A stretch of 64,000 nucleotides of DNA, taken from Neptunomonas japonica DSM 18939. GTDB lineage: Bacteria; Pseudomonadota; Gammaproteobacteria; Pseudomonadales; Balneatricaceae. The stretch spans positions 238,619-302,618 of the forward strand of contig NZ_KE383915.1 in the NCBI RefSeq assembly GCF_000422765.1, given 5' to 3'. The notes below the pieces were generated by a model that was given only the letters and a program-made list of their open reading frames with translations, had not been told where the DNA came from and did no database searches. The translations under genes and the position numbers were made by a program. Positions 38,141-48,667 of the stretch are shown here, piece after piece; the first letter of the stretch is position 1; every line of letters begins with the position of its first letter.

Positions 38141-39114
38141 AGCTCCCGCTCCAAGCAAGCACGCAAATCACTAAGGTCATTGATCGTTTTCACGCTAAAG
38201 AAGAGCTTTTCAGCTTCTTCGCGCTGAGGCCGCATCATATGTAGCCATTGCTTTATACGCCCATGAACATATTTTGGTGGTAGTTTTTGCTCAACAAAAG
38301 AAAAGTATTCCAACAACAGTAAAACAACCTGTGACCATGCTGCACCGTCACCACTTTGGCCAAGCTGATAACTCTTAATCATTAAACCTAATTCTGGTCG
38401 GGCAATAAGACCGCGTCCAATCATCACATCATCACACCCACTAAGGTCTTTACAGCGTTGATAGTCTTCACAGTTCCAAACCTCACCATTGGCAACGACA
38501 TGTAAATCTACACTCTCTTTTATCCGCCCTATCCATTCCCAATGAGCCGGTGGTTTGTACCCCTCAACTTTCGTGCGTGCATGAACTGCCAAACTATCAG
38601 CACCGGCCTCTTGGATAGCAACAGCGTTATCAATGGCCAACGATTTATCTAAATTCCCAAGTCGCATTTTAGCGGTAACAGGAATATTATCTGGCACCGC
38701 TTGGCGGACCGCTTTTACTATCTGATGAATCAATGCTGGCTCATCAAGTAACACAGCACCACCACGGTGCTTATTAACTGTTTTTGAAGGGCAACCAAAA
38801 TTCAGATCAATAGCTGGTGCCCCCATTTTCGCAGCACTTATCGCATTCATGGCCAACAACTCAGGCTCACTCCCTAACAACTGTACGACAACCGGAATAC
38901 CTGCGGGTGTCTTTCCTTGACGAGCTAGCTCAGGGGCTGATTTCAAAAACTCTTTTTCAGGCAAAACATAGCCAGTAATACGTATAAACTCTGTAACACA
39001 CAGATCAACCCCCCCCAATTTTGTAATTAGGTGGCGCATAGTGGCATCTACAACCCCCTCCATTGGAGCAAGTATTATCTTACCGGCCTGTGTATTCACT
39101 TTATCAGCGTTCAT
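38137..39114 (-). CDS. dusC: tRNA-dihydrouridine(16) synthase DusC
   Basis: A 325-residue flavoenzyme that reduces uridine 16 in tRNA. The FMN barrel begins ILAPMEGVVDATMR; the catalytic Cys is in LNFGCPSKTVNKHRGG; other Dus motifs are VTAKMRLG, VHARTKVEGY, VVANGEVWN and DDVMIGRGL. The CITEF-like CVTEFIRI and the KTVNKHRGG loop favour DusC over DusA or DusB. It converges on amrS. Confidence 0.93.
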   Translation of the reverse strand: MNADKVNTQAGKIILAPMEGVVDATMRHLITKLGGVDLCVTEFIRITGYVLPEKEFLKSAPELARQGKTPAGIPVVVQLLGSEPELLAMNAISAAKMGAPAIDLNFGCPSKTVNKHRGGAVLLDEPALIHQIVKAVRQAVPDNIPVTAKMRLGNLDKSLAIDNAVAIQEAGADSLAVHARTKVEGYKPPAHWEWIGRIKESVDLHVVANGEVWNCEDYQRCKDLSGCDDVMIGRGLIARPELGLMIKSYQLGQSGDGAAWSQVVLLLLEYFSFVEQKLPPKYVHGRIKQWLHMMRPQREEAEKLFFSVKTINDLSDLRACLEREL

Positions 39115-39153
39115 GTTTATGCTTTATTCACTATCGTAGTTTAGGAATCTCGG

Positions 39154-39681
39154 ATGCGCCTCTTTATTGCTATAGACATACCCGACACGGTGCAACAGCA
39201 AATCGCGCAGCTGTATTGTAACTTTCACGGCATTCAATGGACGCCACCAGAAAGGCTGCATATTACCTTGGCGTTCATAGGTAACGTAAAAAAGAGAAAA
39301 CTTCCCGCTCTAGACCAACAGCTAGAAAAAATAACCTTTACACCCTTCACATTACATTGTGATCGGTTTGGTAGTTTTCGTAGCAAAGATATTTGGTTAG
39401 GAGTTAACCCTGAAGATCCAGTAGTGCAGCTTCATCAAAAAATCACTGATGCGTTACACGAAATAGATATGGGGTTTAAAGGCAGACCTTTTAAACCTCA
39501 CATTACTCTGGCTTATACCCAAAAAAATGATGAGCATCTAGTCTTGAACCTACTTGAAGGCCGCCGAGTGTTTGAGGCTCTTAGCTTTACAGTAGATCAC
39601 TTCAATTTAAAAAGCAGCTGGACAAAACCAGTCGGCTCTTTACATCGCATTGAAGCAATCTACAACGCTAAAGCTCAATAA
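39154..39681 (+). CDS. thpR: RNA 2',3'-cyclic phosphodiesterase (2H family)
   Basis: A 175-residue 2H phosphoesterase with the paired catalytic motifs HITLAFIG and HITLAYT. It opens 2',3'-cyclic ends of RNA; older names are LigT and 2'-5' RNA ligase. The N terminus MRLFIAIDIP is typical. Its stop codon directly abuts that of metZ with no intervening base. Confidence 0.93.
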   Translation: MRLFIAIDIPDTVQQQIAQLYCNFHGIQWTPPERLHITLAFIGNVKKRKLPALDQQLEKITFTPFTLHCDRFGSFRSKDIWLGVNPEDPVVQLHQKITDALHEIDMGFKGRPFKPHITLAYTQKNDEHLVLNLLEGRRVFEALSFTVDHFNLKSSWTKPVGSLHRIEAIYNAKAQ

Positions 39682-40899
39682 TTAAAGTGCATCTAAACCG
39701 AGCTGCATATCAGCCCGAATGTCTTCTATATCTTCAAGACCTACTGATAAACGAATCAAATTCGTCTTGATACCAGCGTCAGCCTTAGCTTCATCGGTCA
39801 TTCGTCCATGAGTCGTTGTTGCAGGATGTGTGATGGTTGATTTTACATCGCCCAAATTACCTGTAATTGACACCATCGTGGTTGAATCAATGAAACGCCA
39901 TGCAGCCTCTTGCCCACCAGCCACTTCGAATGATAGAACACCACCAAAGCCCGTCTGCTGTTTAATTGCCAACGTATGCTGAGCATGACTCTCGAGCCCG
40001 GTGTAATAAACTCGCTCTATACCCCGCTGCTGCTGTAACCAGGTTGCAAGTTCAAGCGCATTTTTTGCATGAGCTTCTAAGCGAATTTTTAAGGTTTCCA
40101 AACCTTTATGGAATACCCATGCATTAAACGGGCTCATACATGCCCCGCCCGTGCGGATAAAACCAAAGATCTCTTCCATCAGCGCATCCGAGCCAACTAC
40201 AACACCACCTACACATCGCCCTTGGCCATCTAAATACTTAGTTGCCGAGTGAATAACAAGATCAGCACCTAACGTTAATGGCTGTTGGAAAACCGGTGTT
40301 AAAAAACAATTATCAACAGCGAGCATTGCATCATTCTTATGTGCTATATCAGCTACTGCTCTGATGTCTGTTAACTCACCAAGCGGGTTTGAAGGTGTTT
40401 CTAAAAACAGCAAACGCGTATTGGGTTGTATTGCAGATTCCCATGCGTTTAAGTCTTTAGGATCAACAAAGCTAGTTGTGATACCAGCACGAATTAGATA
40501 CTTTTCGAACAACGAAATCGTCGAACCAAAAACACTCTGCGAACAAACGACATGATCGCCTTGCTGCAAAAGCGACAAGCCAATACTCAAAATAGCAGCC
40601 ATGCCTGATGAGGTAGCTACTGCACGCTCTGCGCCTTCCAAAGCCGCCATGCGCTTTTCAAAAGCATTCACGGTTGGATTCGTAAAACGTGAGTATATAT
40701 TACCTTCTTCATCACCACTAAAACGAGCAGCAGCCTCGCGCGCACTCGAATAAACAAAACTAGACGTTGGGAAGATAGCATCGCTATGCTCTCCCTCAGA
40801 TGTCCGTGTTTGTCCAGCTCTAATAGCTAGCGTTGAAAGACCTGCATCAGTTTGCGTAAACTGAATACGCTCTTCGCGCTCAAAACCTGGTTTAGCCAT
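39682..40899 (-). CDS. metZ: O-succinylhomoserine sulfhydrylase
   Basis: A 405-residue Cys/Met-metabolism PLP enzyme that makes homocysteine directly from O-succinylhomoserine and sulfide. The PLP Lys lies in VIHSATKYLDGQGRCVGG, and SSFVYSSAREAAARFSG with YSRFTNPTVNAFE is typical of MetZ. It follows purF by 14 bases, the order seen in Pseudomonas. A cystathionine gamma-synthase (MetB) is the main alternative; the neighbour order favours MetZ. Confidence 0.95.
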   Translation of the reverse strand: MAKPGFEREERIQFTQTDAGLSTLAIRAGQTRTSEGEHSDAIFPTSSFVYSSAREAAARFSGDEEGNIYSRFTNPTVNAFEKRMAALEGAERAVATSSGMAAILSIGLSLLQQGDHVVCSQSVFGSTISLFEKYLIRAGITTSFVDPKDLNAWESAIQPNTRLLFLETPSNPLGELTDIRAVADIAHKNDAMLAVDNCFLTPVFQQPLTLGADLVIHSATKYLDGQGRCVGGVVVGSDALMEEIFGFIRTGGACMSPFNAWVFHKGLETLKIRLEAHAKNALELATWLQQQRGIERVYYTGLESHAQHTLAIKQQTGFGGVLSFEVAGGQEAAWRFIDSTTMVSITGNLGDVKSTITHPATTTHGRMTDEAKADAGIKTNLIRLSVGLEDIEDIRADMQLGLDAL

Positions 40900-40913
40900 T
40901 ATCGAGTTCGCTC

Positions 40914-42440
40914 TTATGATATTTCAGTGTGAAGATCAGCCGGTGCTTCATCTTCATGATCAATTGTCTCAGGTACTATTTTGGCAGCATCTTTGCGCTT
41001 CTGATCCAAGCGGTCCAAGTAAGCAGTATCAATATCACCTGTCACATAATAACCATCAAATACTGATGAATCGAAATCACAGATAGTATCAGCATTACCT
41101 TCTGATACTGAGTCTTTAAGATCATCTAGTTCCTGAAAGATCATCCAATCTGCACCAATGGCTTCACCGATCTCATCAACAGAGCGGTTATGTGCGATAA
41201 ATTCTTCAGGAGAAGGCATATCAATGCCATAAACATTTGGAAAACGTACAGGTGGCGCTGCTGATGCAAAGTATACTTTACGCGCACCGACATCTCTTGC
41301 CATCTGTACAATCTGTTTAGACGTAGTACCACGCACAATAGAGTCGTCTACTAACATGACAACCTTATCTTTGAACTCAAGCTCAATAGGGTTCAGCTTA
41401 CGACGAACCGAGTTTTGACGCTGTGTTTGCCCTGGCATTATAAAGGTACGACCGATATAACGGTTCTTGATAAAGCCTTCGCGAAAAGTAACATTTAAAT
41501 GCTTAGCCATCTCAAGTGCAGACGTGCGGCTCGTATCAGGTATTGGCATAATCACATCGATATCGTGATCAGGACGTAAACCTTTTACTTTTTCAGCCAG
41601 CTTAATACCCATGCGCATACGCGCTTGATGAACATTAACATTATCAATAATAGAGTCTGGACGTGCTAGGTATACAAATTCAAATAAGCAGGGAGTTATC
41701 TTAGTGTCTTCTGCGCACTGCTTAGTGAAAACGTTGCCATCCATATCTATGAAGATCGCCTCACCAGGTTCAATATCACGAACACGTGTAAAGCCAGCAA
41801 TATCCAATGCAACGCTTTCAGAAGCCACCATGCACTCTTCGCCTTCCGGCGTTGAACGCGTTCCATAAATAAGGGGACGAATACCATTAGGGTCACGAAA
41901 AGCAACGACACCGTAGCCAGTAATAACGGCAACAACCGCATAACCACCTTTAACACGTTTATGGACCTTGGATACGGCTTCGAAGATATCTTCAGGTTCC
42001 GGTTTTAACTTTCTCTGATGCTGCAATTCATGTGCAAAAACATTCAGCAACACTTCTGAATCAGAAGTAGTGTTGATATGACGCAAATCTTCACGGAACA
42101 TTTGCTCAACAAGCTCTTCAGCGTTAGTTAAATTGCCATTATGTGCTAATGCAATACCGTAAGGAGAATTCACATAAAATGGCTGTGCCTCAGCAGCACT
42201 AGAGCTACCAGCAGTTGGATAGCGAACATGCCCGATACCCACATTACCCATTAAACGCTTCATATGACGTGTACGAAACACCTCATTAACCAAGCCGTTA
42301 TCTTTACGTAGGAAAAACCGATTACCCTCACAGGTCACCATGCCAGCGGCATCCTGTCCGCGGTGTTGAAGCACAGTCAGCGCATCAAAGATTGTCTGAT
42401 TAACAAGGGATTTGGCTACTAGCCCAACAATACCGCACAT
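40914..42440 (-). CDS. purF: Amidophosphoribosyltransferase
   Basis: A 508-residue glutamine amidotransferase, first step of purine synthesis. Cys2 (MCGIVGLV) is the N-terminal nucleophile after Met removal; the glutaminase domain fills residues 1-235. The PRPP loop is [15 protein letters not shown]. Length matches proteobacterial PurF, without the propeptide and Fe-S cysteines of the Bacillus type. cvpA is 62 bases upstream. Confidence 0.97.
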   Translation of the reverse strand: MCGIVGLVAKSLVNQTIFDALTVLQHRGQDAAGMVTCEGNRFFLRKDNGLVNEVFRTRHMKRLMGNVGIGHVRYPTAGSSSAAEAQPFYVNSPYGIALAHNGNLTNAEELVEQMFREDLRHINTTSDSEVLLNVFAHELQHQRKLKPEPEDIFEAVSKVHKRVKGGYAVVAVITGYGVVAFRDPNGIRPLIYGTRSTPEGEECMVASESVALDIAGFTRVRDIEPGEAIFIDMDGNVFTKQCAEDTKITPCLFEFVYLARPDSIIDNVNVHQARMRMGIKLAEKVKGLRPDHDIDVIMPIPDTSRTSALEMAKHLNVTFREGFIKNRYIGRTFIMPGQTQRQNSVRRKLNPIELEFKDKVVMLVDDSIVRGTTSKQIVQMARDVGARKVYFASAAPPVRFPNVYGIDMPSPEEFIAHNRSVDEIGEAIGADWMIFQELDDLKDSVSEGNADTICDFDSSVFDGYYVTGDIDTAYLDRLDQKRKDAAKIVPETIDHEDEAPADLHTEIS

Positions 42441-42502
42441 TTAAACTACCTCAAGAGGAATCAGAAAAAGCTGTCTGGTCCGAAATCAGACCACTGTCTT
42501 AC

Positions 42503-43009
42503 TTAACGTCCCGCGTTCCAAATCAATTGCCCTACTTCAGATGCAACTTCTCTGGACCATGTTTCCATTAAAACAAAATGAGGAATCAATTCAGATTCCT
42601 TCCACCAAGCATCAAGCACTGCGGGAGTTCCTCCCAGCAAAGCCACCAGCACGACTACGACCAAGGCGCCACGCGCTAAGCCAAAGCCCATACCTAGAAT
42701 TCTATCAGTACCGCTTAACCCAGTTGCCTCGACTAACAAGCTAACGAGGTTACTTACCAATGCGCCAACGATAAGCGTTAATATAAACAGTATGCCAAAC
42801 GCTGACGCGATACGAAATGAAGGGGTCTGAATATAGTCAGACAGCACAGTTGCCAAAGCATCTGTAAAAAGCCGTGCTATTACGAAAGCAGTAACCCACG
42901 TCAATAACGATAGCGCTTCTTTTACAAAACCACGCTTGATACTAAAAAGTCCTGATATCCCAACAATCCCAAGAATTGTCCAGTCGGCCCAGTTCATTTT
43001 TTCTACCAC
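42503..43009 (-). CDS. cvpA: CvpA family membrane protein
   Basis: A 168-residue inner-membrane protein with four hydrophobic helices (about 4-24, 29-49, 62-85, 103-125). The N-terminal NWADWTILGIVGISGLFSIKRG (given here in part) and SGTDRILGMGFGLARG match CvpA, needed for colicin V production and for envelope tolerance in enterics. Its place before purF is conserved across gammaproteobacteria. Confidence 0.94.
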   Translation of the reverse strand: MVEKMNWADWTILGIVGISGLFSIKRGFVKEALSLLTWVTAFVIARLFTDALATVLSDYIQTPSFRIASAFGILFILTLIVGALVSNLVSLLVEATGLSGTDRILGMGFGLARGALVVVVLVALLGGTPAVLDAWWKESELIPHFVLMETWSREVASEVGQLIWNAGR

Positions 43010-43055
43010 CTATCCAATTTGCGCGCATTCTAACAGAGCGTTAAGATGAACCCAA

Positions 43056-43619
43056 TCACTGAGTAGTGAATCTGAAAATTATTCCATCCAAACCAAAATC
43101 ACTTTGTAGCGCCTCTTTTAATTTCTCAAGACGTTGGCGCTTCATATCTGGCCCTACATAGACTTTAAAAAGGTTCGCATTTTTGCGTGTATACACTTTA
43201 TGCCCCGCTTCAACTAACTGCTTGCGCAGCGCCCGAGCATTAGACTCATCTTTAAAGCTGGCGAGTTGTAATGTCCATGCAACCGGTACGTTTTGCTCAT
43301 CTAACTGGGGTTTGTCTTTACTGGTACTTACAACGGGCCTTTTTTCTTGAATGACTGCTTTTTTCTCAGGTTTTTTTTCAACCATTACAATAACTTCTTC
43401 AGGCACTTTTTGAACAGGCGCGTACTCGGACGTATCTGGAAGTAGTTTTGTTTGCGGCTCAAAGCTTACGACATCAGGCATTGCCGGCGCCTGTGGTATA
43501 CGACTTTCCAGATGCCTCTCACGATAACCGTCCCCTGTCATAAACAAAGGAAACAGAACAACAGCAGAGATAACAATTACGGACAGGCCTAATAGCCGCC
43601 TTTTTACACTATCTTCCAT
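43056..43619 (-). CDS. dedD: SPOR-domain protein, DedD-like
   Basis: A 187-residue bitopic protein. A transmembrane helix lies at residues 8-27 (LLGLSVIVISAVVLFPLFM), then a Lys/Pro-rich periplasmic linker to about 108, and a SPOR domain (112-187: WTLQLASFKDESNARALRK...KVYVGPD). SPOR domains bind denuded glycan at the septum, so a role in cell division is expected. The ATG overlaps the folC stop by one base. Confidence 0.92.
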   Translation of the reverse strand: MEDSVKRRLLGLSVIVISAVVLFPLFMTGDGYRERHLESRIPQAPAMPDVVSFEPQTKLLPDTSEYAPVQKVPEEVIVMVEKKPEKKAVIQEKRPVVSTSKDKPQLDEQNVPVAWTLQLASFKDESNARALRKQLVEAGHKVYTRKNANLFKVYVGPDMKRQRLEKLKEALQSDFGLDGIIFRFTTQ

Positions 43620-44905
43620 TAAAGCAGCTCTCTGTTAAGAACAGGGTAAGCACCACCCACTGTAAAGAAGGAACCTGCTACTACTATCGTGCCGGTTACA
43701 GCAGTATCCGTCGTAACAAGGGAGTTAATAGCATCGGCTACCGTGTCATGACATACAAGATTCGGATTATCGATACCTGATTCAAATACATACGAACTCA
43801 ATTGTTCAGCAGTCTGCCCCCTAGGTACATCTAATGTTGCAAGATGCCAACACGCAACTGCCGACGATAATGCCTCTATAACAGCTGAGCAATCTTTATC
43901 TGCCAACATACCAAGAATCAACTGCACTCCATTAGGCTCAGTTTTCTTTAACTGCTGGGCCAGATAAATAGCTGACTGTGGGTTATGTGCTACATCAAGA
44001 ATAAAATGGTGCCCTTGATATTCGACAATTTCCATACGTCCCGACACCTGAGCATCACGCAGGCCCTGTGCAATATTGGCAGGAGAACATACTAAATCGG
44101 ATAGCAAAATTGTCTGAAGCGCAGTCGCTGCATTCTGCAAGGGTAAACGAGGCAATGGAAGACCAGCTAAAACTACGGAGGCGTCATTAAAATCACGCCC
44201 CTGCCAGATCCAGTGGGTATCATTTTGTAATCGATACTCAAAAGACTTATTGACTTGTCGTAAGTGACTACCAAGCTCTCGTGAATAGTTTTCAATGGAA
44301 ACAGGAGGGTTTAGTTCACCGCATACTGCCGGCTTACCTTCCCTGAAAATACCGGCCTTCTCCCAGCCAATTTTTTCCCGATCATCACCAAGCCAGTCAA
44401 CATGGTCAATATCAATCGTGGTAACCACTGCCACATCAGCATCAACTACATTAATCGCATCTAAACGCCCACCAAGACCCACTTCTAAGAGCGCTACATC
44501 AGGCTGCTGATCAGCGACAAGCCATAGCGCAGCAAGCGTTCCCATTTCAAAATAAGTTAACGATGTATCTTCTCGCGCTTGGTCAACTGCATTAAAAGCA
44601 GCAACCAAGGAGGCGTCATCAACTAACACACCATTAAGACGAACACGCTCATTGTAAACTTGTAAGTGGGGGGAGGTGTAACAGACTGTTCTATAACCTG
44701 AGCGGCGATAGATAGCATCTAAAATGGCAACGGTAGAGCCTTTACCATTCGTGCCAGCCACCGTAATAACATGCACATTGGTAAAATCTAATGACAAGCT
44801 GTTGAATACAGTTTGTACCCGCTTAAGACCAAGGTCAATGGCAACCGGATGACTTTGCTCCATCCAACCAAGCCATTGTTCAAGCGTAAATTCTGATCTA
44901 TTCAT
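43619..44905 (-). CDS. folC: Dihydrofolate synthase / folylpolyglutamate synthase
   Basis: A 428-residue Mur-ligase family enzyme that adds Glu to dihydropteroate and to folates. The P-loop is TVAGTNGKGSTVA; other signs are CYTSPHLQVYNERVRLNG, LLEVGLGGRLDAINVVD with a catalytic acid, and DVAHNPQSA. Length is normal for bifunctional FolC. It follows accD by 54 bases, with a terminator-like hairpin in the gap. Confidence 0.97.
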   Translation of the reverse strand: MNRSEFTLEQWLGWMEQSHPVAIDLGLKRVQTVFNSLSLDFTNVHVITVAGTNGKGSTVAILDAIYRRSGYRTVCYTSPHLQVYNERVRLNGVLVDDASLVAAFNAVDQAREDTSLTYFEMGTLAALWLVADQQPDVALLEVGLGGRLDAINVVDADVAVVTTIDIDHVDWLGDDREKIGWEKAGIFREGKPAVCGELNPPVSIENYSRELGSHLRQVNKSFEYRLQNDTHWIWQGRDFNDASVVLAGLPLPRLPLQNAATALQTILLSDLVCSPANIAQGLRDAQVSGRMEIVEYQGHHFILDVAHNPQSAIYLAQQLKKTEPNGVQLILGMLADKDCSAVIEALSSAVACWHLATLDVPRGQTAEQLSSYVFESGIDNPNLVCHDTVADAINSLVTTDTAVTGTIVVAGSFFTVGGAYPVLNRELL

Positions 44906-44926
44906 TAATACAGTTTACCAAAAGAA

Positions 44927-44946
44927 AGGCCGGTAATAACCGGCCT
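44927..44946 (-). terminator. Terminator-like hairpin between accD and folC
   Basis: AGGCCGGT / ACCGGCCT, an 8-bp GC-rich stem with a 4-base loop, followed on the minus strand by TTTCTTTTGG. It would reduce read-through from accD into folC. Confidence 0.75.
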
Positions 44947-44959
44947 CAAACCATCTAGT

Positions 44960-45919
44960 TTACGAGTCTGAGCTTTTTTCAGCTTGCTGCTCATCAGAGA
45001 GCTCTACTTGCTCTTCTGAAGGATCAACGGCATCAGCAGCCAGCTCCTCTTCAACAATAGGCTCTGCAAAGCGGTGCATAAACATTGAAAGTACTGAATG
45101 CAAACGCTCACGCATTTCTAAACGCGAAACGATCATATCAACCTGACCATGTTCTAATAAGAACTCAGCCCGCTGAAAGCCTTCCGGTAACTTTTCACGT
45201 ACTGTTTGCTCAATAACACGGGGACCGGCAAACCCAACTAATGCTTTTGGCTCAGCAATGTTAAGGTCACCTAGCATGGCTAAACTCGCTGATACACCAC
45301 CATAAACAGGATCAGTCAACACAGAGATATAAGGAATCCCAGCTTGACGCATTTTTTCAAGCGCTGCACTGGTTTTTGCCATCTGCATCAACGAGATCAA
45401 AGCTTCCTGCATGCGCGCACCACCTGATGCTGAAAAGCAGATCAGAGGAATGTTCCCTTCTAATGAAACGTTGACAGCACGAACAAAGCGCTCGCCAACG
45501 ACAGCACCCATTGAGCCGCCCATAAAACGAAAATCAAAAGCCACCGCCGCAACAGGCATATTTAATAAAGTGCCACGCATGGCAACCAGAGCATCTTTTT
45601 CGCCAGTAGCTTTCTGTGCTGCTGATAAGCGGTCTTTATATTTTTTCGTATCACGGAATTTCAGGCGATCCACTGGCTCCACTTCAGCGGCCAGTTCCGT
45701 AAAGGAATCTTTATCTAAAAAAGATTCCAAACGCTGGCGTGCAGCTAAGCGCATATGATGATCACACTTTGTGCAAACGTTAAGGTTTTTTTCTAATTCT
45801 GGAAGATACAGTACTGCCTCACATTTAGGGCATTTTTTCCAGAGACCTTCAGGAACGCTCGCTCTTTTATTTTCAGAACGTACGAGCGAGGGGACAATTT
45901 TGTCTAACCAGTTACTCAT
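44960..45919 (-). CDS. accD: Acetyl-CoA carboxylase carboxyltransferase subunit beta
   Basis: A 319-residue subunit of the malonyl-CoA-forming enzyme. The N-terminal zinc ribbon is CPKC...CTKC (residues about 29-51). The crotonase-fold domain has [23 protein letters not shown] and [10 protein letters not shown]. An acidic tail of about 30 residues ([15 protein letters not shown]) extends past the catalytic core. It lies between trpA and folC as in many gammaproteobacteria. Confidence 0.97.
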   Translation of the reverse strand: MSNWLDKIVPSLVRSENKRASVPEGLWKKCPKCEAVLYLPELEKNLNVCTKCDHHMRLAARQRLESFLDKDSFTELAAEVEPVDRLKFRDTKKYKDRLSAAQKATGEKDALVAMRGTLLNMPVAAVAFDFRFMGGSMGAVVGERFVRAVNVSLEGNIPLICFSASGGARMQEALISLMQMAKTSAALEKMRQAGIPYISVLTDPVYGGVSASLAMLGDLNIAEPKALVGFAGPRVIEQTVREKLPEGFQRAEFLLEHGQVDMIVSRLEMRERLHSVLSMFMHRFAEPIVEEELAADAVDPSEEQVELSDEQQAEKSSDS

Positions 45920-45953
45920 TCTTATCTAAATCCAGTATGATAATTCGTTATTC

Positions 45954-46763
45954 TCAGGCGTCCATAGCACTGCGCATTTGTGCAATGATAGCAGCGACAT
46001 CAATAGAAATCTGTTCTGGTTGAGATACTTTTTCAGCAATCGCATTAACCAAGACACTTCCTACAATTACGCCATCTGCTACTTTAGAAACAGCCGCGGC
46101 TGTTTCTCCATCGCGAATACCAAAGCCAACACCCACCGGCATATCTGTATGACGACGTATAACCTCAAGCTTTTCAGCAACTTCATCAACATCTAATGCT
46201 GCCGAACCTGTTACACCTTTAACAGAGACGTAGTAAACATAACCTGAACCAAACTCGCAAACTTGCTGAATGCGACTTTCTTCTGTTGTTGGCGCTAACA
46301 GATAGATCACATCCAAAGCATATTTTTTCATGATAGCAGCAAACTCAACAGACTCATCCGGCGGAAGGTCTACCGTCAACACGCCATCAACGCCAGCGAC
46401 ACTAGCTTGCTTAGCAAAGCTCTCATACCCAAGTGTTTCTATTGGGTTAAGGTAGCCCATCAAAACAACAGGTGTTTGCTTATCCACTACACGGAACTCT
46501 TTGACCATCTCCAAGATATCCAGAAGACGCGTACCGTGACGCAGTGCTCGCTCACATGCCAACTGAATCACCGGCCCATCAGCCATTGGATCCGAAAATG
46601 GCACGCCTAGCTCGATAATATCAGCACCAGCATCAACCATAGCGTGCAATAGTGGCACAGTAACTGACGGCTGAGGATCACCCGCAGTCACATACGGAAT
46701 AAGCGCCTTTCGGCCATCCGCTTTAAGAGATTCGAAACATTGATTAATACGACCCATTCTCAA
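45954..46763 (-). CDS. trpA: Tryptophan synthase alpha chain
   Basis: A 269-residue TIM-barrel subunit that cleaves indole-3-glycerol phosphate. Catalytic Glu is in [21 protein letters not shown] (here split: [14 protein letters not shown]), catalytic Asp in [12 protein letters not shown], and the phosphate site is GFGIRDGE and VIVGSVLV. The start may be the internal ATG giving MGRINQCF, a common TrpA N terminus. It is 14 bases after trpB. Confidence 0.97.
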   Translation of the reverse strand: MRMGRINQCFESLKADGRKALIPYVTAGDPQPSVTVPLLHAMVDAGADIIELGVPFSDPMADGPVIQLACERALRHGTRLLDILEMVKEFRVVDKQTPVVLMGYLNPIETLGYESFAKQASVAGVDGVLTVDLPPDESVEFAAIMKKYALDVIYLLAPTTEESRIQQVCEFGSGYVYYVSVKGVTGSAALDVDEVAEKLEVIRRHTDMPVGVGFGIRDGETAAAVSKVADGVIVGSVLVNAIAEKVSQPEQISIDVAAIIAQMRSAMDA

Positions 46764-46777
46764 AATCTCCTTAACTA

Positions 46778-47998
46778 CTAAATTTCAATACCATCAATAC
46801 CGGCGACGGTATGAATATCTTTATCACCACGACCAGACAGGTTGACCACAACAATCTGGTCTTTATCCATCTCTTTGGCAACTTTAATGGCGTGAGCAAC
46901 AGCATGACTAGATTCTAGGGCAGGCATAATACCTTCCACTTTTGTCAGCATACGAAATGCATCTAACGCTTCTTCATCAGTGATAGCTGCATATTCAGCA
47001 CGACCGGAATCTTTTAACCATGCATGCTCCGGACCTACGCCTGGATAATCTAAGCCCGCCGATACAGAGTGCGTACCTAGAATCTGCCCTGCATCATCAG
47101 ACATCAAATAACTTCTGTTTCCATGCAAGACTCCCGGACGCCCTGCACATAAAGGAGCTGCATGCTGCCCAGTTTCAACACCGTAGCCGCCAGCTTCAAC
47201 GCCAATCATGCGCACATCTGCATCTTCGATAAACGGATAAAACAAACCAATCGCGTTAGAGCCACCTCCAACACAAGCAACCAAAGCATCCGGCAGACGC
47301 CCTTCATGCTCAAGACATTGCTGGCGTGCTTCACGACCAATAACACACTGAAAGTCACGCACAAGTTTAGGGTAAGGGTGCGGGCCTGCTGCCGTGCCTA
47401 TAATGTAGAAAGTATCATCCACATTAGTCACCCAATCACGCATTGCTTCATTCATTGCATCTTTAAGTGTGCGAGTCCCTGACTTAACAGCAACTACTTC
47501 AGCACCTAGCAATTTCATGCGATATACGTTCAATGATTGGCGATGAACATCATCAACGCCCATATAAACTTTACACTCAAGCCCTAAGCGCGCGGCAACC
47601 GTGGCAGAAGCAACACCATGCTGCCCAGCACCTGTTTCTGCAATAATGCGAGGTTTACCCATAAACTTAGCTAGTAACGCTTGACCAATGGTATTATTAA
47701 TTTTATGGGCGCCAGTGTGGTTTAAATCTTCACGCTTCAAGTAAATTTTTGCACCGCCAACTTCTTTAGTTAAGCGCTCAGCAAAATACAACGGCGATGG
47801 ACGGCCAACATAATGTGCTAAATCATGATCAAATTCTTTTTGGAAGTCCGCATCAGCTGAAAGTCGCTCATAAACCTTTTCAAGGTCCTTCAGAGCTCCC
47901 ATTAGCGTTTCAGATACAAAACGACCGCCGTAAGGACCAAAGTGCCCTCGCTCATCAGGCAGCTGCATGAGAGCAGCCAGATCAGTTGTTGTTGGCAC
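46778..47998 (-). CDS. trpB: Tryptophan synthase beta chain
   Basis: A 406-residue PLP enzyme joining indole and serine. The PLP Lys is in [16 protein letters not shown], and [15 protein letters not shown] binds the phosphate. [13 protein letters not shown] is the usual N-terminal motif. The start is GTG at 47998, with GAGG 6 bases upstream, and overlaps trpF by 17 bases. No leader peptide or attenuator is visible. Confidence 0.97.
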   Translation of the reverse strand: MPTTTDLAALMQLPDERGHFGPYGGRFVSETLMGALKDLEKVYERLSADADFQKEFDHDLAHYVGRPSPLYFAERLTKEVGGAKIYLKREDLNHTGAHKINNTIGQALLAKFMGKPRIIAETGAGQHGVASATVAARLGLECKVYMGVDDVHRQSLNVYRMKLLGAEVVAVKSGTRTLKDAMNEAMRDWVTNVDDTFYIIGTAAGPHPYPKLVRDFQCVIGREARQQCLEHEGRLPDALVACVGGGSNAIGLFYPFIEDADVRMIGVEAGGYGVETGQHAAPLCAGRPGVLHGNRSYLMSDDAGQILGTHSVSAGLDYPGVGPEHAWLKDSGRAEYAAITDEEALDAFRMLTKVEGIMPALESSHAVAHAIKVAKEMDKDQIVVVNLSGRGDKDIHTVAGIDGIEI

Positions 47999-48608
47999 GT
48001 GCCACCTCTTTAAAAAAACAATTAATTTTATTCGCGTCTTTAAGACCCGCAGATTCTTCTACCCCGCCGCTAACATCAACAGCGAAGGGTTTTACTTGTT
48101 CAATTGCCTGCGCAACATTCTGTGTAGACAAGCCACCAGCCAGAATAATACTAGAGCGCATAGACTGCGGTATTCGATCCCACTCGAAGGATTCGCCAGT
48201 CCCACCCGGCACCCCTGCTTTATATGCATCTAACAACACAGCACGTGACGAAGAGTAACTACTAGCTTCTCGCTCTAAATCAAGACCCGGCTTCATTCGT
48301 AACGCTTTAATATAGGGGCGATCAAACTGCATACAATATTCGGGGGATTCTTTACCGTGAAATTGCAGAAGATCAACCTTTGTCAGCGCCAATATCTCTT
48401 TAACAGCATCGGGGGATTCATCTACGAACAATGCAGTCGTCGTGATAAAAGGCGGAAGTACTGAGATGATATCCGCAACGATAGAGGGCTCAACGTATCG
48501 AGGACTTGGCTTATAAAATACAAAGCCAAGAGAGTGCGCCCCAGCAGCTATAGCTGTAAGCGCATCTTCTACACGAGTGATACCGCAAATTTTTACGCGT
48601 ACTGCCAT
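47982..48608 (-). CDS. trpF: Phosphoribosylanthranilate isomerase
   Basis: A 208-residue TIM-barrel enzyme of tryptophan synthesis. The catalytic Cys7 is in [10 protein letters not shown] and the catalytic Asp in LFVDES (position about 67, canonical VGVFVN-type strand); [10 protein letters not shown] and [10 protein letters not shown] near the C terminus bind phosphate. It overlaps trpB and follows truA by 59 bases. Confidence 0.96.
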   Translation of the reverse strand: MAVRVKICGITRVEDALTAIAAGAHSLGFVFYKPSPRYVEPSIVADIISVLPPFITTTALFVDESPDAVKEILALTKVDLLQFHGKESPEYCMQFDRPYIKALRMKPGLDLEREASSYSSSRAVLLDAYKAGVPGGTGESFEWDRIPQSMRSSIILAGGLSTQNVAQAIEQVKPFAVDVSGGVEESAGLKDANKINCFFKEVARANNN

Positions 48609-48667
48609 GATTAAGTCGATATATGATTAGGCAAAGAGGGAATTCTAACAGAAGTAACGTCTCAACG

